A DNA stretch of 64,000 bases from CAMAVH01 sp964628235 (GTDB lineage: Bacteria > Pseudomonadota > Alphaproteobacteria > SMXQ01), in the NCBI GenBank assembly GCA_964628235.1, contig CAZVLU010000004.1:1-64000 (forward strand). The letters run 5' to 3'. Within the stretch, counting starts at the first letter, position 1. Each line of letters begins with the position of its first letter. This document shows positions 50,216 to 59,463 of the stretch, one piece after another. The position numbers and the translations under genes were made by a program. The notes below the pieces were generated by a model. The model was not told the origin of the DNA, did no database searches, and saw only the letters and a list, made by a program, of their open reading frames with translations.

Positions 50216-51679
50216 ATGTTTCGTCTGAAAACCCTCGCGGGCCTCAGCGCGCTGGCGCTCGGCATGACCGCGTCCGTCGGCGCCTTCGCACAAGAAGCGG
50301 CTATAGCCGCTGCGGCGCCCGTCTTCAACAATGGCGACGTGACCTGGATGATGGTCTCCTCGCTGCTCGTCCTGATGATGAGCGTGCCGGGTCTGGCGCT
50401 GTTCTACGGCGGCATGGTCCGCTCGAAGAACATGCTCTCGGTGCTGATGCAGGTGTTCTACACGGTCTGCATCGCCGGTATCATCTGGGTCGTTTACGGC
50501 TATAGCCTCGCCTTCACCGGCGGCAGCGACTTCATCGGCGGCTTCTCCAAGGCGTTCCTCTCGGGCGTCGACACCACCTCGGCCGGCGCGACCTTCACGG
50601 TCGGCGTCGCGATCCCCGAGATCGTGTTCATCTGCTTCCAGATGACCTTCGCCATGATCACCCCGGCCCTGATCCTCGGCGCCTTCGCCGAGCGCATCAA
50701 GTTCTCGGCCGTCGTGCTGTTCGTGCCGCTGTGGCTGACCTTCATCTACTTCCCGATGGCCCACATGGTTTGGTACTGGGCCGGTCCGGATATCATCGAC
50801 GCCGCCGCCAAGACCCTGGCCGCAGCGACCGACGAAGCATCCAAGGTCGCCGCTCAGGCCGCTCTCGATGAGGTTCTCGCCGACGCGGGCTTCCTCTTCA
50901 AGATGGGCGCCATCGACTTCGCCGGCGGCACCGTCGTGCACATCAACGCCGGCATCGCCGGCCTGGTCGGCGCGATCATCATCGGCAAGCGCACCGGCTT
51001 CGGCAAAGAGCCGATGTCGCCGCACTCGCTGACCATGACCCTGATCGGCGCGTCGCTCCTGTGGGTGGGCTGGTTCGGCTTCAACGCCGGCTCCAACCTC
51101 GAGGCCAACGGCTTGGCCACCCTCGCCATGCTCAACACCTTCGTCGCCAGCGCGGCGGCGGCGCTGGGCTGGATGATCATCGAGTGGATCGCCAAGGGCA
51201 AACCCAGCCTGCTCGGCATCGTCTCCGGCGCCATCGCCGGCCTCGTCGCCGTCACGCCGGCTTGCGGCTTCGTCGGCCCGATGGGCGCGATCGTGCTCGG
51301 CTTCATCGCCGGCATCGTCTGCTTCATCTTCTGCTCGGCGGTGAAGAACGCGCTCGGCTACGACGACTCGCTCGACGTCTTCGGCGTCCACGCGATCGGC
51401 GGCATCATCGGCGCCATCGGCACCGGCATCCTAGTCAACCCGGATCTCGGCGGCGGCGGCGTCTACGACTACGTGGCCGGCGGGGTCGGCGCTTACGACC
51501 TCTCGACGCAGGTCATGGCGCAGATCAAGGCGGTGCTCGTCACCATCGTCTGGTCGGGCGTCGGTTCGGCGATCCTCTTCAAGGTCGTCGACATCCTGAT
51601 CGGCTTGCGCGTCGCGCCGGAGGCCGAACGCGAAGGCCTCGACGTCGTCTCGCACGGCGAACGCGCCTACCACATGTAA
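50216..51679 (+). CDS. amtB: Ammonium transporter AmtB
   Basis: The 487-residue protein has a signal peptide (1-26, ending AFAQ), eleven membrane spans and the signature DFAGGTVVHINAG with one pore histidine; the second pore His is in GVHAIGG. A loop insert near 200-230 (AKTLAAATDEASKVAAQ) is a helical, Ala-rich periplasmic extension, longer than in E. coli. It carries ammonia/ammonium across the inner membrane. An AAGGAGA follows the glnK stop directly, and ATG is at 50216, so glnK and amtB are co-expressed; two hairpins follow the stop. Confidence 0.96.
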   Translation: MFRLKTLAGLSALALGMTASVGAFAQEAAIAAAAPVFNNGDVTWMMVSSLLVLMMSVPGLALFYGGMVRSKNMLSVLMQVFYTVCIAGIIWVVYGYSLAFTGGSDFIGGFSKAFLSGVDTTSAGATFTVGVAIPEIVFICFQMTFAMITPALILGAFAERIKFSAVVLFVPLWLTFIYFPMAHMVWYWAGPDIIDAAAKTLAAATDEASKVAAQAALDEVLADAGFLFKMGAIDFAGGTVVHINAGIAGLVGAIIIGKRTGFGKEPMSPHSLTMTLIGASLLWVGWFGFNAGSNLEANGLATLAMLNTFVASAAAALGWMIIEWIAKGKPSLLGIVSGAIAGLVAVTPACGFVGPMGAIVLGFIAGIVCFIFCSAVKNALGYDDSLDVFGVHAIGGIIGAIGTGILVNPDLGGGGVYDYVAGGVGAYDLSTQVMAQIKAVLVTIVWSGVGSAILFKVVDILIGLRVAPEAEREGLDVVSHGERAYHM

Positions 51680-51740
51680 GGCACGCTCCCCATCCCCTGG
51701 TTCGCCGGGGGATGGTTGGAGATTTCGGTCTCCTGCCATA

Positions 51741-51779
51741 GAAAATGCCCGGACGGCGCAAGCCCTCCGGGCATTTTTA
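51741..51779. terminator. Intrinsic terminator after amtB
   Basis: AATGCCCGGA pairs with TCCGGGCATT across a 12-base loop and leads to TTTTA; the opposite strand has a matching A run, so it may end both amtB and the convergent small gene. A second hairpin CATCCCC/GGGGATG lies just before it at 51691-51713. Confidence 0.85.
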
Positions 51780-51805
51780 TTGCGGGCAATCGAACGTCGT
51801 AAAAC

Positions 51806-52081
51806 TTACTTGTCTTCCGCCAAGCTGGTGCCGTCCGGTCGCGTCGTCGCCGGCACTTCCTTCACGGTGACGCTGCCCGGCTGATAGACCACGACGGGCG
51901 CCAGCTGCGGCGCGACGACGACAGGAGCGACGACAGTCGGAGCCGGCGTCACGACCATGGGCGCCGGGGCGACAACCGTCGGCGCCGGCTGAACGATGAT
52001 CTGCTGCTGCGCGAACGCCGCGCCGGAAAAGCCGCAGAGAGCGACAGTGACGGCGCAAAGCAACTGATTTGAACTGGGCAT
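51806..52081 (-). CDS. Small exported Pro/Val-rich protein
   Basis: The 91-residue protein has a signal peptide (hydrophobic 7-20, cut after AFA) and then a repetitive APTVVAPAP-like region (residues 30-62) rich in Pro, Val and Ala. The end PDGTSLAEDK is polar. No cysteine at the cut site, so it is not a lipoprotein. It looks like a periplasmic, unstructured protein, possibly an adhesive or spacer; no family recognised. AAAGGAA precedes the ATG. Another exported Pro-rich gene lies 105 bases upstream on the same strand. Confidence 0.75.
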   Translation of the reverse strand: MPSSNQLLCAVTVALCGFSGAAFAQQQIIVQPAPTVVAPAPMVVTPAPTVVAPVVVAPQLAPVVVYQPGSVTVKEVPATTRPDGTSLAEDK

Positions 52082-52186
52082 GACATTCCTTTCCGCTGCT
52101 CGATCTTATGCGTTGAAAACGCCGGGCCTTCCGCGCCGGTTCCGTGATTATTTTCGGCTTTCCGGCGGAACCTCGGCCTAAAGGCT

Positions 52187-52486
52187 TTAGGGCGTGCCGA
52201 TCGGCAGTAGCGGCGCGATGAGCGGCGGTTCGTCGGGCGAGGCATTGGGCAGTCGCGGCGTGCGCGGGCTCCATGGCGTCTCGGCATCGAGCAGCGGCGA
52301 GGTTTCGTCGCGGCGCGGATCCCCGGCGCGCGCCGAGTCCGGCGTGGGCCCGCTGATCGTCGGGCTCGGAGTCACCGCGTTGGGCAGGGGGTCCGGCGCG
52401 GGATTGACGGTTTGCGCAGAGGCGGCGGCGACAAACCAGCATAGGGCGACGGTCGCCCCGACCAGCAGAGATTTTGCGGCGAACAT
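52187..52486 (-). CDS. Small exported Pro-rich protein
   Basis: The 99-residue protein has a signal peptide (hydrophobic 7-22, cut after ASA at 22-24) followed by about 75 disordered residues rich in Pro, Asp and Ser, such as NPAPDPLPNA, TPSPTISGPTP and PWSPRTPRLP. No fold, cysteine or repeat is evident. GGGAGGA before the ATG gives a strong start. It pairs with the next exported protein on the minus strand. Function unknown. Confidence 0.75.
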   Translation of the reverse strand: MFAAKSLLVGATVALCWFVAAASAQTVNPAPDPLPNAVTPSPTISGPTPDSARAGDPRRDETSPLLDAETPWSPRTPRLPNASPDEPPLIAPLLPIGTP

Positions 52487-52605
52487 GGCAGTCCTCCCGC
52501 GTCGCGACGACGCTGTCAGTCAATGATCCCTGTAAACGCGGCGCAACGCCCATGAGTTCCTTGCGCCGCTTGTCGGGCGCTGGGGGCCCGCCTAGGATCG
52601 ACGCC

Positions 52606-53823
52606 ATGCTCAATCCCCGCCTCGACGACCTGCCGGGCTATCCTTTCGCGCGCCTGCGCAAGCTGCTCGATGGCGTTCAGCCCGCCGCAAATATATCCCC
52701 GACCGTCATGTCGATCGGCGAGCCGCAACATGCGCCGCCCGCCATCGTCGCCGAGGTGCTGGCCAACAGCGCCGAGGGCTGGGGCAAATATCCGCTGCTG
52801 CGCGGCACGCCCGAATTTCGCCGCGCGGTCGTAGGCTGGCTGACGCGCCGCTTTTCCTTGCCGCAAGGCTTCATCGCGGCGGACGAGAACATCCTGCCGG
52901 TCGCCGGCACGCGCGAAGCGATCTACATGTTCGCATCCGTGGCGGTAGCACGACGCGATGACGGCCCCCGCCCTTTGGTGCTGGTGCCTAACCCGCTCTA
53001 TCACGTCTATGCCGGCGCGGCGCAGATGGCCGGGGCCGATCCGGTTTTCGTGCCGGCGGCGCGCGACAGCGGCTTTCTGCCCGACTATCTCGCCTTGCCC
53101 GACGACGTGTGGACGCGCACGGCGCTGGTCTATCTCTGCGCCCCGGCCAATCCGCAAGGCGTGTTGGCGAGCAAAGACTATCTCGCGGCGCTGCTCGCCA
53201 AAGCGGTGGCGCATGACGCCATCCTCGCCGTCGACGAATGCTATTCGGAAATCTACGACGCGGAAAAACCGGTCGGCGCGCTCGCAGCTTGCGCCGGTTT
53301 AGGGCCTGGGGCGGCGCGCGGGCTCGATCATCTCGTCGTCTTCAATTCGCTATCCAAACGCTCGGCCAGCCCGGGCCTGCGCTCCGGCTTCATCGCCGGC
53401 GGCCGTCGTTTGATCGCCGCCTTTGCCAAACTGCGCGACTTCGCCTCGAGCGCCACACCTTTGCCAATTATCGCTGCTGCCACGGAGCTATGGCGCGACG
53501 AGGCCCATGTCGATGCCGGCCGCGCCCGCTATCGCGCCAAGTTCGATCTCGCCGAAGCGGCGCTATCGCCGCGTTTCGGCGCCGTGCGCCCGGCCGGCGG
53601 ATTCTTTTTGTGGCTGGATATGAAACGGGCCGGGCTCGGCGGCGGCGAGGCGGCCGCGCGCAAATTGTGGCAACGCGCCGCCATCCGAGCGCTTCCCGGC
53701 GCCTACCTCTGCCCGGAAAGCAACATCGGCCCTGGCGCGGACTATCTGCGCGTCGCCCTGGTGCATGACGAAACCCTGCTCGCCGAAGCCCTGCCGCGCT
53801 TCGCCGCAGCCTTATCCGACTAG
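52606..53823 (+). CDS. PLP-dependent class I/II aminotransferase (DapC-like)
   Basis: The 405-residue enzyme has the fold-type I signatures: SIGEPQHAPP at the N-terminus, PNPLYHVYAGAA, CAPANPQG, DECYSEIYD and the pyridoxal lysine Lys251 in NSLSKRSASPGLRSG. The GEP-xxxPP start and the LSKRSxxPGLRSGF form match succinyl-diaminopimelate aminotransferases (DapC), which serve lysine and peptidoglycan synthesis. The residues that set substrate choice cannot be judged here. The ATG at 52606 gives the common start. It precedes ftsK, as in related species. Confidence 0.85.
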   Translation: MLNPRLDDLPGYPFARLRKLLDGVQPAANISPTVMSIGEPQHAPPAIVAEVLANSAEGWGKYPLLRGTPEFRRAVVGWLTRRFSLPQGFIAADENILPVAGTREAIYMFASVAVARRDDGPRPLVLVPNPLYHVYAGAAQMAGADPVFVPAARDSGFLPDYLALPDDVWTRTALVYLCAPANPQGVLASKDYLAALLAKAVAHDAILAVDECYSEIYDAEKPVGALAACAGLGPGAARGLDHLVVFNSLSKRSASPGLRSGFIAGGRRLIAAFAKLRDFASSATPLPIIAAATELWRDEAHVDAGRARYRAKFDLAEAALSPRFGAVRPAGGFFLWLDMKRAGLGGGEAAARKLWQRAAIRALPGAYLCPESNIGPGADYLRVALVHDETLLAEALPRFAAALSD

Positions 53824-53838
53824 ACTCGCGTTTGCCAA

Positions 53839-54149
53839 ACTCCCTCCCCCTTGCGGGGAGGGCTGGGGAGGGGGTGATGCGCGCAGCGCAATCGATCTCA
53901 CCTGGCGCAGGGCAGCGTGCGCAGGCTGTCCGCGTCTTTCGCTTTCGTGGGGCCCCCCCCCCCCCCCCCCCCACCCCCGCGGGGGCAGAGACACGGCGGG
54001 CCCGCGGGGCCCGGCGGGGCCGAAACCNNNNNNNNNNCAACCCTCCCCCATCAAGGGGGAGGGCAATCGACCGTGCTGCCCGGCGTGACCGGCCGGGACA
54101 TAACGCGAACATGGTTGCGCGACTCGTCTTGGCGTAGAATAAGAACGCC
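53839..54149. repeat. GC-rich intergenic repeat with assembly gap
   Basis: Two hairpins of the same type flank the gap: CCCTCCCC/GGGGAGGG at 53842-53862 and CCCTCCCCC/GGGGGAGGG at 54041-54063. Between them are a 20-base C run (53953-53972) and the Ns (54028-54037). It looks like a dispersed intergenic repeat that was collapsed in assembly; no gene is visible and the true length is unknown. Confidence 0.7.
54028..54037. other. Assembly gap, ten N
   Basis: Ten unknown bases close to a 20-base C run. The spacing may be a placeholder, so distances across it are not reliable. Confidence 0.98.
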
Positions 54150-56612
54150 ATGGCACGCACCTCCGTCGATACGGGCAAGTCCCCGTTCCTGCCGCCCGAA
54201 GCGAGCGCCTTCTTGCGTCGCCGCTTGACCGAGGGGTTCGGCATCCTGTTGCTCCTCGTCGGCGCAGCGCTGCTTTTCGCCCTGTTCAGCTACGACCCCC
54301 GTGACCCCTCGGGCAATGTCGCCGCCACCGGCGCGGCAACGAACAATTGGCTCGGCCCGATCGGCGCTTGGTCCGCCGACTTCCTGCTGCAGAATTTCGG
54401 CGTCGCCGGCGCGGTGATCGCGTTGGCCTGCGTCGCCTGGGGCTGGCGTATCGTCGCCAAGCGCGGCATCGCGCCGATTTGGCTGCGCATCTTGCTACTG
54501 ATCGCCGCCATTCTCCTGATCGGCGCGGCCTGCGACGGCTTGGAGCGCATCGAGCTGGCGGCCAGCGGCGGCGGCTGGCGGCTCGGCGGTTGGGTCGGCG
54601 CCTCGATCTTCGCCCATCTCTATGCTCTGGGCAATTTGATCGGCATCGCCGACATCGGCGCGGTCGTGCTGGCGACCGGCGCTGGCATGTTCGGCCTGCT
54701 GGCGCTGATCGGCGCGCTCGGCTTCTCCTTCGCCGAATGGCGCAAGGCCGGCGGCGGCGCCGCCTGGGCGCTCGGCACCAGCGCCCGCGGCGGCATCGAA
54801 GGCGCCACGATCGCGGCGCGCACGACCAGCGATCTCGTCGCCAAGGCCAAGCGCCGCTTCACCAAGCGGCCGCGCGTCGAGCCGCGCTTCGCCGGCGAAC
54901 TCCCCGACGATGATCCCAACGAAGCGCCGCTCATCGCCCTGCCCGATCCGGACGAGGATGACGATCTCGAGATCGACGCGAAGCCGGCGAAGAAACCGGC
55001 CCCGAAGAAGTCGCAAGACGAGCCGCTGATCGAAGCGCCGCAGAAGAAAGCGGCGCCGAGCAAGCGTGCCGCCAATCGCCAGGCGATTCTCGACCTCGTC
55101 GCCGAGGGCGAATATCAGCTGCCGCCGCTCGACTTGTTGAAGATGCCGCCCGAATCCAAGGTCGATCCCTCGATCAACAAGGACTCGCTCGAGCAGAACG
55201 CCAAGATGCTGAAATCCGTGCTCGAAGATTTCGGCGTGAAGGGCGAAATCCTCAAAGTGCGGCCCGGACCCGTTGTCACGCTCTACGAGCTCGAACCAGC
55301 CCCCGGCATCAAAGCCTCGCGCGTCATCGGCCTCGCCGACGATATCGCCCGCAACATGAGCGCGGTGTCGGCGCGCATCGCCGTGGTGCCCGGACGCAAT
55401 GTCATCGGCATCGAACTGCCGAACGCCATCCGCGAGACGGTCTATTTGCGCGAACTGCTCTCGACCGCCGAATACGAGAGCACCGCCTCGAAGCTCACCC
55501 TGGTGCTCGGCAAGGACATCGGCGGCGCGCCGGTGATGGCGGCGCTCGACCGCATGCCGCATCTGCTGATCGCCGGCACCACCGGCTCGGGCAAGTCGGT
55601 CGCCATCAACACGATGATCCTGTCGCTGCTCTATCGTCTATCGCCCGACGAATGCCGCTTCATCATGATCGATCCCAAGATGCTCGAACTGTCGGTCTAT
55701 GACGGCATCCCGCATCTGCTCGCCCCCGTCGTCACCGAGCCGGGCAAGGCCGTCGTCGCCCTGCGCTGGACGGTGAAGGAGATGGAGAACCGTTACCGCG
55801 CCATGTCGCAGCTCGGCGTGCGCAACATCGCCGGCTACAACCAGCGCCTCGGCGAAGCCTCCAAGCGCGGCGAGAATTTGATGCGCACGGTGCAGACCGG
55901 CTTCGAGAAGGAGACCGGCAAGCCGATCTTCGAGGAACAGCCGCTCGATTTGAAGCCGCTGCCCTACATCGTCGTCGTCGTCGACGAAATGGCCGACCTC
56001 ATGCTGGTCGCCGGCAAGGATGTCGAATCCTCGGTGCAGCGCCTGAGCCAGATGGCGCGCGCCGCCGGCATCCACCTGATGATGGCGACGCAGCGCCCGT
56101 CGGTCGACGTCATCACCGGCACCATCAAGGCGAACTTCCCGACGCGCTGCAGCTTCCAGGTCACCTCGAAGATCGACAGCCGCACCATCCTCGGCGAATC
56201 CGGCGCCGAGCAACTGCTCGGCCAGGGCGACATGCTTTACATGGCCGGCGGCGGACGCATCTCGCGCGTCCACGGCCCCTTCGTCTCCGACGACGAAGTG
56301 AACAAGGTCATCAAGGCGCTCAAGGATCAGGGCACGCCCGACTATCTCGAAGCCGTCACCGAAGAGGACGAGACGGCGAACATGCCCGGCATGGGCGGCG
56401 AGGGCTCGGGCGACGATCTCTACGATCAAGCCGTGCAACTGGTCTGCCGCGAGCGCAAGGCCTCGACCAGCTTCGTGCAGCGCCATCTGCAGATCGGCTA
56501 CAACCGCGCCGCCCGCATCATCGAGCGCATGGAGGCCGAGGGCGTCGTCAGCCAGGCCAACCATGTCGGCAAACGCGAAGTCCTGGCGCGGAATTTCGAG
56601 GAACGCACGTAA
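54150..56612 (+). CDS. ftsK: DNA translocase FtsK
   Basis: The 820-residue protein has four N-terminal membrane spans (about 27-190), a linker rich in Asp/Glu/Lys and Ala (about 245-310), and the RecA-like motor. Walker A GTTGSGKS starts at 476, Walker B is VVVVDEMADL, and the ATQRPSVDVITG segment is universal. The C-terminal gamma domain ends with RIIERMEAEGVVS, which reads KOPS. FtsK anchors at the septum and pumps chromosome ends to dif. The linker is far shorter than in E. coli, as usual in alphaproteobacteria. lolA follows on the same strand. Confidence 0.96.
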   Translation: MARTSVDTGKSPFLPPEASAFLRRRLTEGFGILLLLVGAALLFALFSYDPRDPSGNVAATGAATNNWLGPIGAWSADFLLQNFGVAGAVIALACVAWGWRIVAKRGIAPIWLRILLLIAAILLIGAACDGLERIELAASGGGWRLGGWVGASIFAHLYALGNLIGIADIGAVVLATGAGMFGLLALIGALGFSFAEWRKAGGGAAWALGTSARGGIEGATIAARTTSDLVAKAKRRFTKRPRVEPRFAGELPDDDPNEAPLIALPDPDEDDDLEIDAKPAKKPAPKKSQDEPLIEAPQKKAAPSKRAANRQAILDLVAEGEYQLPPLDLLKMPPESKVDPSINKDSLEQNAKMLKSVLEDFGVKGEILKVRPGPVVTLYELEPAPGIKASRVIGLADDIARNMSAVSARIAVVPGRNVIGIELPNAIRETVYLRELLSTAEYESTASKLTLVLGKDIGGAPVMAALDRMPHLLIAGTTGSGKSVAINTMILSLLYRLSPDECRFIMIDPKMLELSVYDGIPHLLAPVVTEPGKAVVALRWTVKEMENRYRAMSQLGVRNIAGYNQRLGEASKRGENLMRTVQTGFEKETGKPIFEEQPLDLKPLPYIVVVVDEMADLMLVAGKDVESSVQRLSQMARAAGIHLMMATQRPSVDVITGTIKANFPTRCSFQVTSKIDSRTILGESGAEQLLGQGDMLYMAGGGRISRVHGPFVSDDEVNKVIKALKDQGTPDYLEAVTEEDETANMPGMGGEGSGDDLYDQAVQLVCRERKASTSFVQRHLQIGYNRAARIIERMEAEGVVSQANHVGKREVLARNFEERT

Positions 56613-56685
56613 GCTTTCGGCGTTTATTCCTAGCGCCGCGTCCGAGCGCTTATTTCCGCCATTTTTTCCGGGTTAAGTCGCCTCT

Positions 56686-57348
56686 ATGACCGAAACGACC
56701 TCCCTCTCCCGCCGCGCGCTGCTGATCGCCTTGCTGGCGAGCGCCGCCGCCTTCGCCTTACCCGCCCCCTTGGCCTTCGCGGCCAGAGCGGTGCCGGCGC
56801 CGTTGAACGACGCCCAGAAAGCCGATCTGGCACGCGTCGAAGCCTATATGAACGGCATCCGCACGTTGAAATCGGACTTCATGCAGGTGGCGCAAAATGG
56901 CGCGACGGCGCAAGGCGTCGTCGCCATTCAGCGGCCGGGCAATATGCGCATCGAATATGCGCCGCCGTCGCCCCATCTCATCGTCACCAGCGGCAGCTTC
57001 CTCGTCTATGTCGAGAAAGCCCTCAAGCAGTCGAGTTATATCCCGCTGACCTCGACCCTCGCCGGCTTTCTCGTGCGCGAGACTATCCGGCTGTCGGGCG
57101 ACGTCACCGTCACCGCCTTCGAAAAAGACAAAGGCGCCATCCGCGTCACACTGGCGCAGAGCGACGACCGCGAGGCCGGCGCGCTCACCTTGGTGTTCAG
57201 CGACGCGCCGCTGCAATTGCGCCAATGGAGCGTGATGGACAGCCAGGGCCAGACCACGCGCATCAGCCTGCTCGACCCGCAGTTCGGCGTACCGGTCGAT
57301 CCCAAATTGTTCGGCTGGAGCCGCCCCAAGGACTGGCGCGAAGAATAG
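56686..57348 (+). CDS. lolA: Outer-membrane lipoprotein carrier LolA-family protein
   Basis: The 220-residue protein has a signal peptide with SRRALL (a Tat-like twin arginine) and a cut near AFAARA. The mature part has the LolA beta-fold: MNGIRTLKSDFMQ, GVVAIQRPGNMRIEY, LIVTSGSFLVYVEK and DSQGQTTRISL. LolA carries lipoproteins across the periplasm to the outer membrane. It lies 73 bases after ftsK, and ftsK-lolA is a common pair. The RRALL motif may mean Tat export, which is unusual. Confidence 0.88.
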   Translation: MTETTSLSRRALLIALLASAAAFALPAPLAFAARAVPAPLNDAQKADLARVEAYMNGIRTLKSDFMQVAQNGATAQGVVAIQRPGNMRIEYAPPSPHLIVTSGSFLVYVEKALKQSSYIPLTSTLAGFLVRETIRLSGDVTVTAFEKDKGAIRVTLAQSDDREAGALTLVFSDAPLQLRQWSVMDSQGQTTRISLLDPQFGVPVDPKLFGWSRPKDWREE

Positions 57349-57576
57349 GCTGACTCAAGCAGGCCTCGCGGCCCACAGGGCCGATCACGAATTCCTGAGC
57401 GCCTTGTTCAGGCTTCGTAGAGGCAAGCGTTTTCAATGATTTGCCGGAATTCCCCAGCCTCGGCCGGGACTCTTGATTGGCCGCAGAACCATCTTATCTG
57501 AGACTCAACGCGAGGCGTTCTGCCTTGCCCCGGAAATGTTTCCCCTGACATTTCCGCCGGCTCCTCGGAGCCCTGA

Positions 57577-57609
57577 ACGCCCGGCGGATCCCCCTCCCGC
57601 CGGGCGTTC
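57577..57609. terminator. Hairpin with 12-base stem
   Basis: AACGCCCGGCGG pairs with CCGCCGGGCGTT; CTCATTTT follows on the plus strand. It could terminate lolA transcription (230 bases away) or the convergent beta-barrel gene; the T run is short. Confidence 0.5.
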
Positions 57610-57615
57610 TCATTT

Positions 57616-58521
57616 TCAGAACTTGTAGCTGAGGCCGAGCGAGACGCTGTCGTAGTCGTAGCTCTCGTTCATCAGATAGATGCTGGCGTTGAGGACCAGG
57701 CTCGTCTGCTCGGTGAGCCGGTAGATCAAGCCGAGCGACGGGCGCAGCCAATCTTCGTCGAGGCCGCGGCCGGCGAGGAATGGCTTGTGGTCCATGATGT
57801 GATGCAGCGCCAGCCCCGCCGTGCCGTCGAGCCGCGCCGTGATCGGATGCAGCGCGGCGAAGGCGAGCGAGGCGCTGCGCGCGTTGGCCTTCTGCTCGGC
57901 CGGCGCGCCGTCGGCGAAGGATTGCCGCGCCTCGTCGTAGGCATAGACGCCGGTCAGCGTGAATTTCCAATCGCCGGCGGGATAGAGCGCCGTGGCGAAG
58001 AAGCTGGTGCTGACGAGCGTGCCGCTCGATTGATCCTTCGGCGCCCCGACGCCGAACTGATAGACGCCGTCGAGACTGCTGCGGCCGATCGAGGCGCCGA
58101 CGGCGAGAAAGGGCAGCAGCATGATGCCGCCGGTCGCCCGCAGGCCCAATTCGTCGACCTCGCCGTTGATCGCGTTGCCGCGGTTGCGCAAATCGAGCCG
58201 CTGATCGGAATAGGTCAGGTCGATGCCGGCGAAGCCGCGGGCGCCGACGCGCGCGTTCAGTCCGGCCGTCGCGTAGTTCAAGGCGCGGGTCTCGGGCTGC
58301 GAAGCGAGCTTCGATTCCAGGTCGCCATATTGATAGCCGAGATTGCCGCGCCAGCCATGCAGCAGCTCCGGCGTGTCGCTCGGCCGCGCCATTTCGAGCA
58401 GCAGCAGCGCGTCTTTGGCCGGCGGATACATGTTGGGCTTGAGCAGCTGCGCCCAGGCGGCATCGCTGGCGAGCAATGCCGGCGCCATCCACAGCGCCAT
58501 CCGCCAAGACAAGAGCTGCAT
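57616..58521 (-). CDS. Outer-membrane beta-barrel-like protein
   Basis: The 301-residue protein has a signal peptide (1-24, ending AWAQ). It shows alternating short hydrophobic segments with YDYDSVSLGLSYKF at the C-terminus, the ending with aromatic Phe that BAM recognises. Segments such as GNLGYQYG, GIDLTYSDQRLDL and LGLIYRLTEQTSLVLN resemble transmembrane strands with turns. It looks like a porin-like or autotransporter-like outer-membrane protein; no ligand can be named. ATG at 58521 has GGGGG upstream. It has no gene partner. Confidence 0.7.
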   Translation of the reverse strand: MQLLSWRMALWMAPALLASDAAWAQLLKPNMYPPAKDALLLLEMARPSDTPELLHGWRGNLGYQYGDLESKLASQPETRALNYATAGLNARVGARGFAGIDLTYSDQRLDLRNRGNAINGEVDELGLRATGGIMLLPFLAVGASIGRSSLDGVYQFGVGAPKDQSSGTLVSTSFFATALYPAGDWKFTLTGVYAYDEARQSFADGAPAEQKANARSASLAFAALHPITARLDGTAGLALHHIMDHKPFLAGRGLDEDWLRPSLGLIYRLTEQTSLVLNASIYLMNESYDYDSVSLGLSYKF

Positions 58522-58691
58522 GGATCCCCCGTTCGATTGTCCGCCGCGTTTATCGCGACATTTTGTCGCCGCGACAACGCTTTGAGACAAATCAAAAGAG
58601 GGGGATCGAAAGTGAGGGCCGAACGAAAACGCGACTTAAAACGAATTCGCGGAAGCAGGAGGACGAATCTTCGTGCCGCCCGGCTCCAGAC

Positions 58692-59324
58692 TTACTTGGG
58701 GCCCGGTTGCGGAATGTTCATCACGCGCGTTACGAAAGCGGGCCGCGCTTTCAGGCGTTCGAACCAAGCCTCGACTTTGGGCAGATTCGGCTTAGGCACG
58801 GGGATCTCGTACCAGCGGTTGGCCATGATGCCGAGCGGGATGTCGCCCAGTGAAAATTCGCCGGCGACATAAGGACCCGGACCGAAGCTGGCTTCGAGGC
58901 GCTTCCACATCTGCGCGGCGCGGTCGCCGGCGGCGGCGATGGCGACCGGATCGCGGTCCTCGGGTCGCTTGCGCAGCACTTCGACGAAGATCGGATTCAT
59001 CGCCGGCCCGAGCGTCGCCAACTGCCAATCCATCCATTTGTTCGCCGTCGCGCGGCCTTGCGGCGTGTTCGGCATCAGCCGGCCGCCGCCATGCGCCTCG
59101 TCGATGTAACGCAGGATGGAATTGGATTCCCACAAAAGGAATTCGCCGTCTTGCAGGGTCGGGATCTGGCCGTTCGGATTCACCTGAAGATAGGCCGGGT
59201 CCTTGCTGTTGCGCGGCTGGGTGCCGCCGGTCAGATCGAATTCGAAGGGCACATCCAGCTCGTCGCAGGCCCAAGTCACCTTCTGGCAATTCGACGAATT
59301 CTCGTAGCCGAAGAGTTTGATCAT
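58692..59324 (-). CDS. Glutathione S-transferase family protein
   Basis: The 210-residue protein has a GST fold: N-terminal thioredoxin-like domain with YENSSNCQKVTW (candidate catalytic Ser10/Ser11 or Cys13), NPNGQIPTLQDGEF and ESNSILRYID (SNAIL-like glutathione motif), and a helical C-terminal domain with VAGEFSLGDIPLG. Glutathione conjugation or a redox role is inferred. AGGGGA precedes the ATG at 59324. The gene is divergent from the FAH-family gene. Confidence 0.93.
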   Translation of the reverse strand: MIKLFGYENSSNCQKVTWACDELDVPFEFDLTGGTQPRNSKDPAYLQVNPNGQIPTLQDGEFLLWESNSILRYIDEAHGGGRLMPNTPQGRATANKWMDWQLATLGPAMNPIFVEVLRKRPEDRDPVAIAAAGDRAAQMWKRLEASFGPGPYVAGEFSLGDIPLGIMANRWYEIPVPKPNLPKVEAWFERLKARPAFVTRVMNIPQPGPK

Positions 59325-59463
59325 GCCGTTTCCCCTGTTGTTATTGGCTTGGTAGCACGAGCGCCCTGGAGAAAAAAGCGCCCCTAGCCCCGGCTGGAAC
59401 GGCGCACTAATCTGCCGCACCGCGCGCCGTTCCCCGCCCGCCTCTCCCAGCAGGACACCCCCC

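Noticed and set aside
49895..51391. 498-codon minus-strand frame opposite glnK-amtB
   Set aside because: Antisense to two certain genes; Asp/Arg/His-rich composition of a shadow frame.
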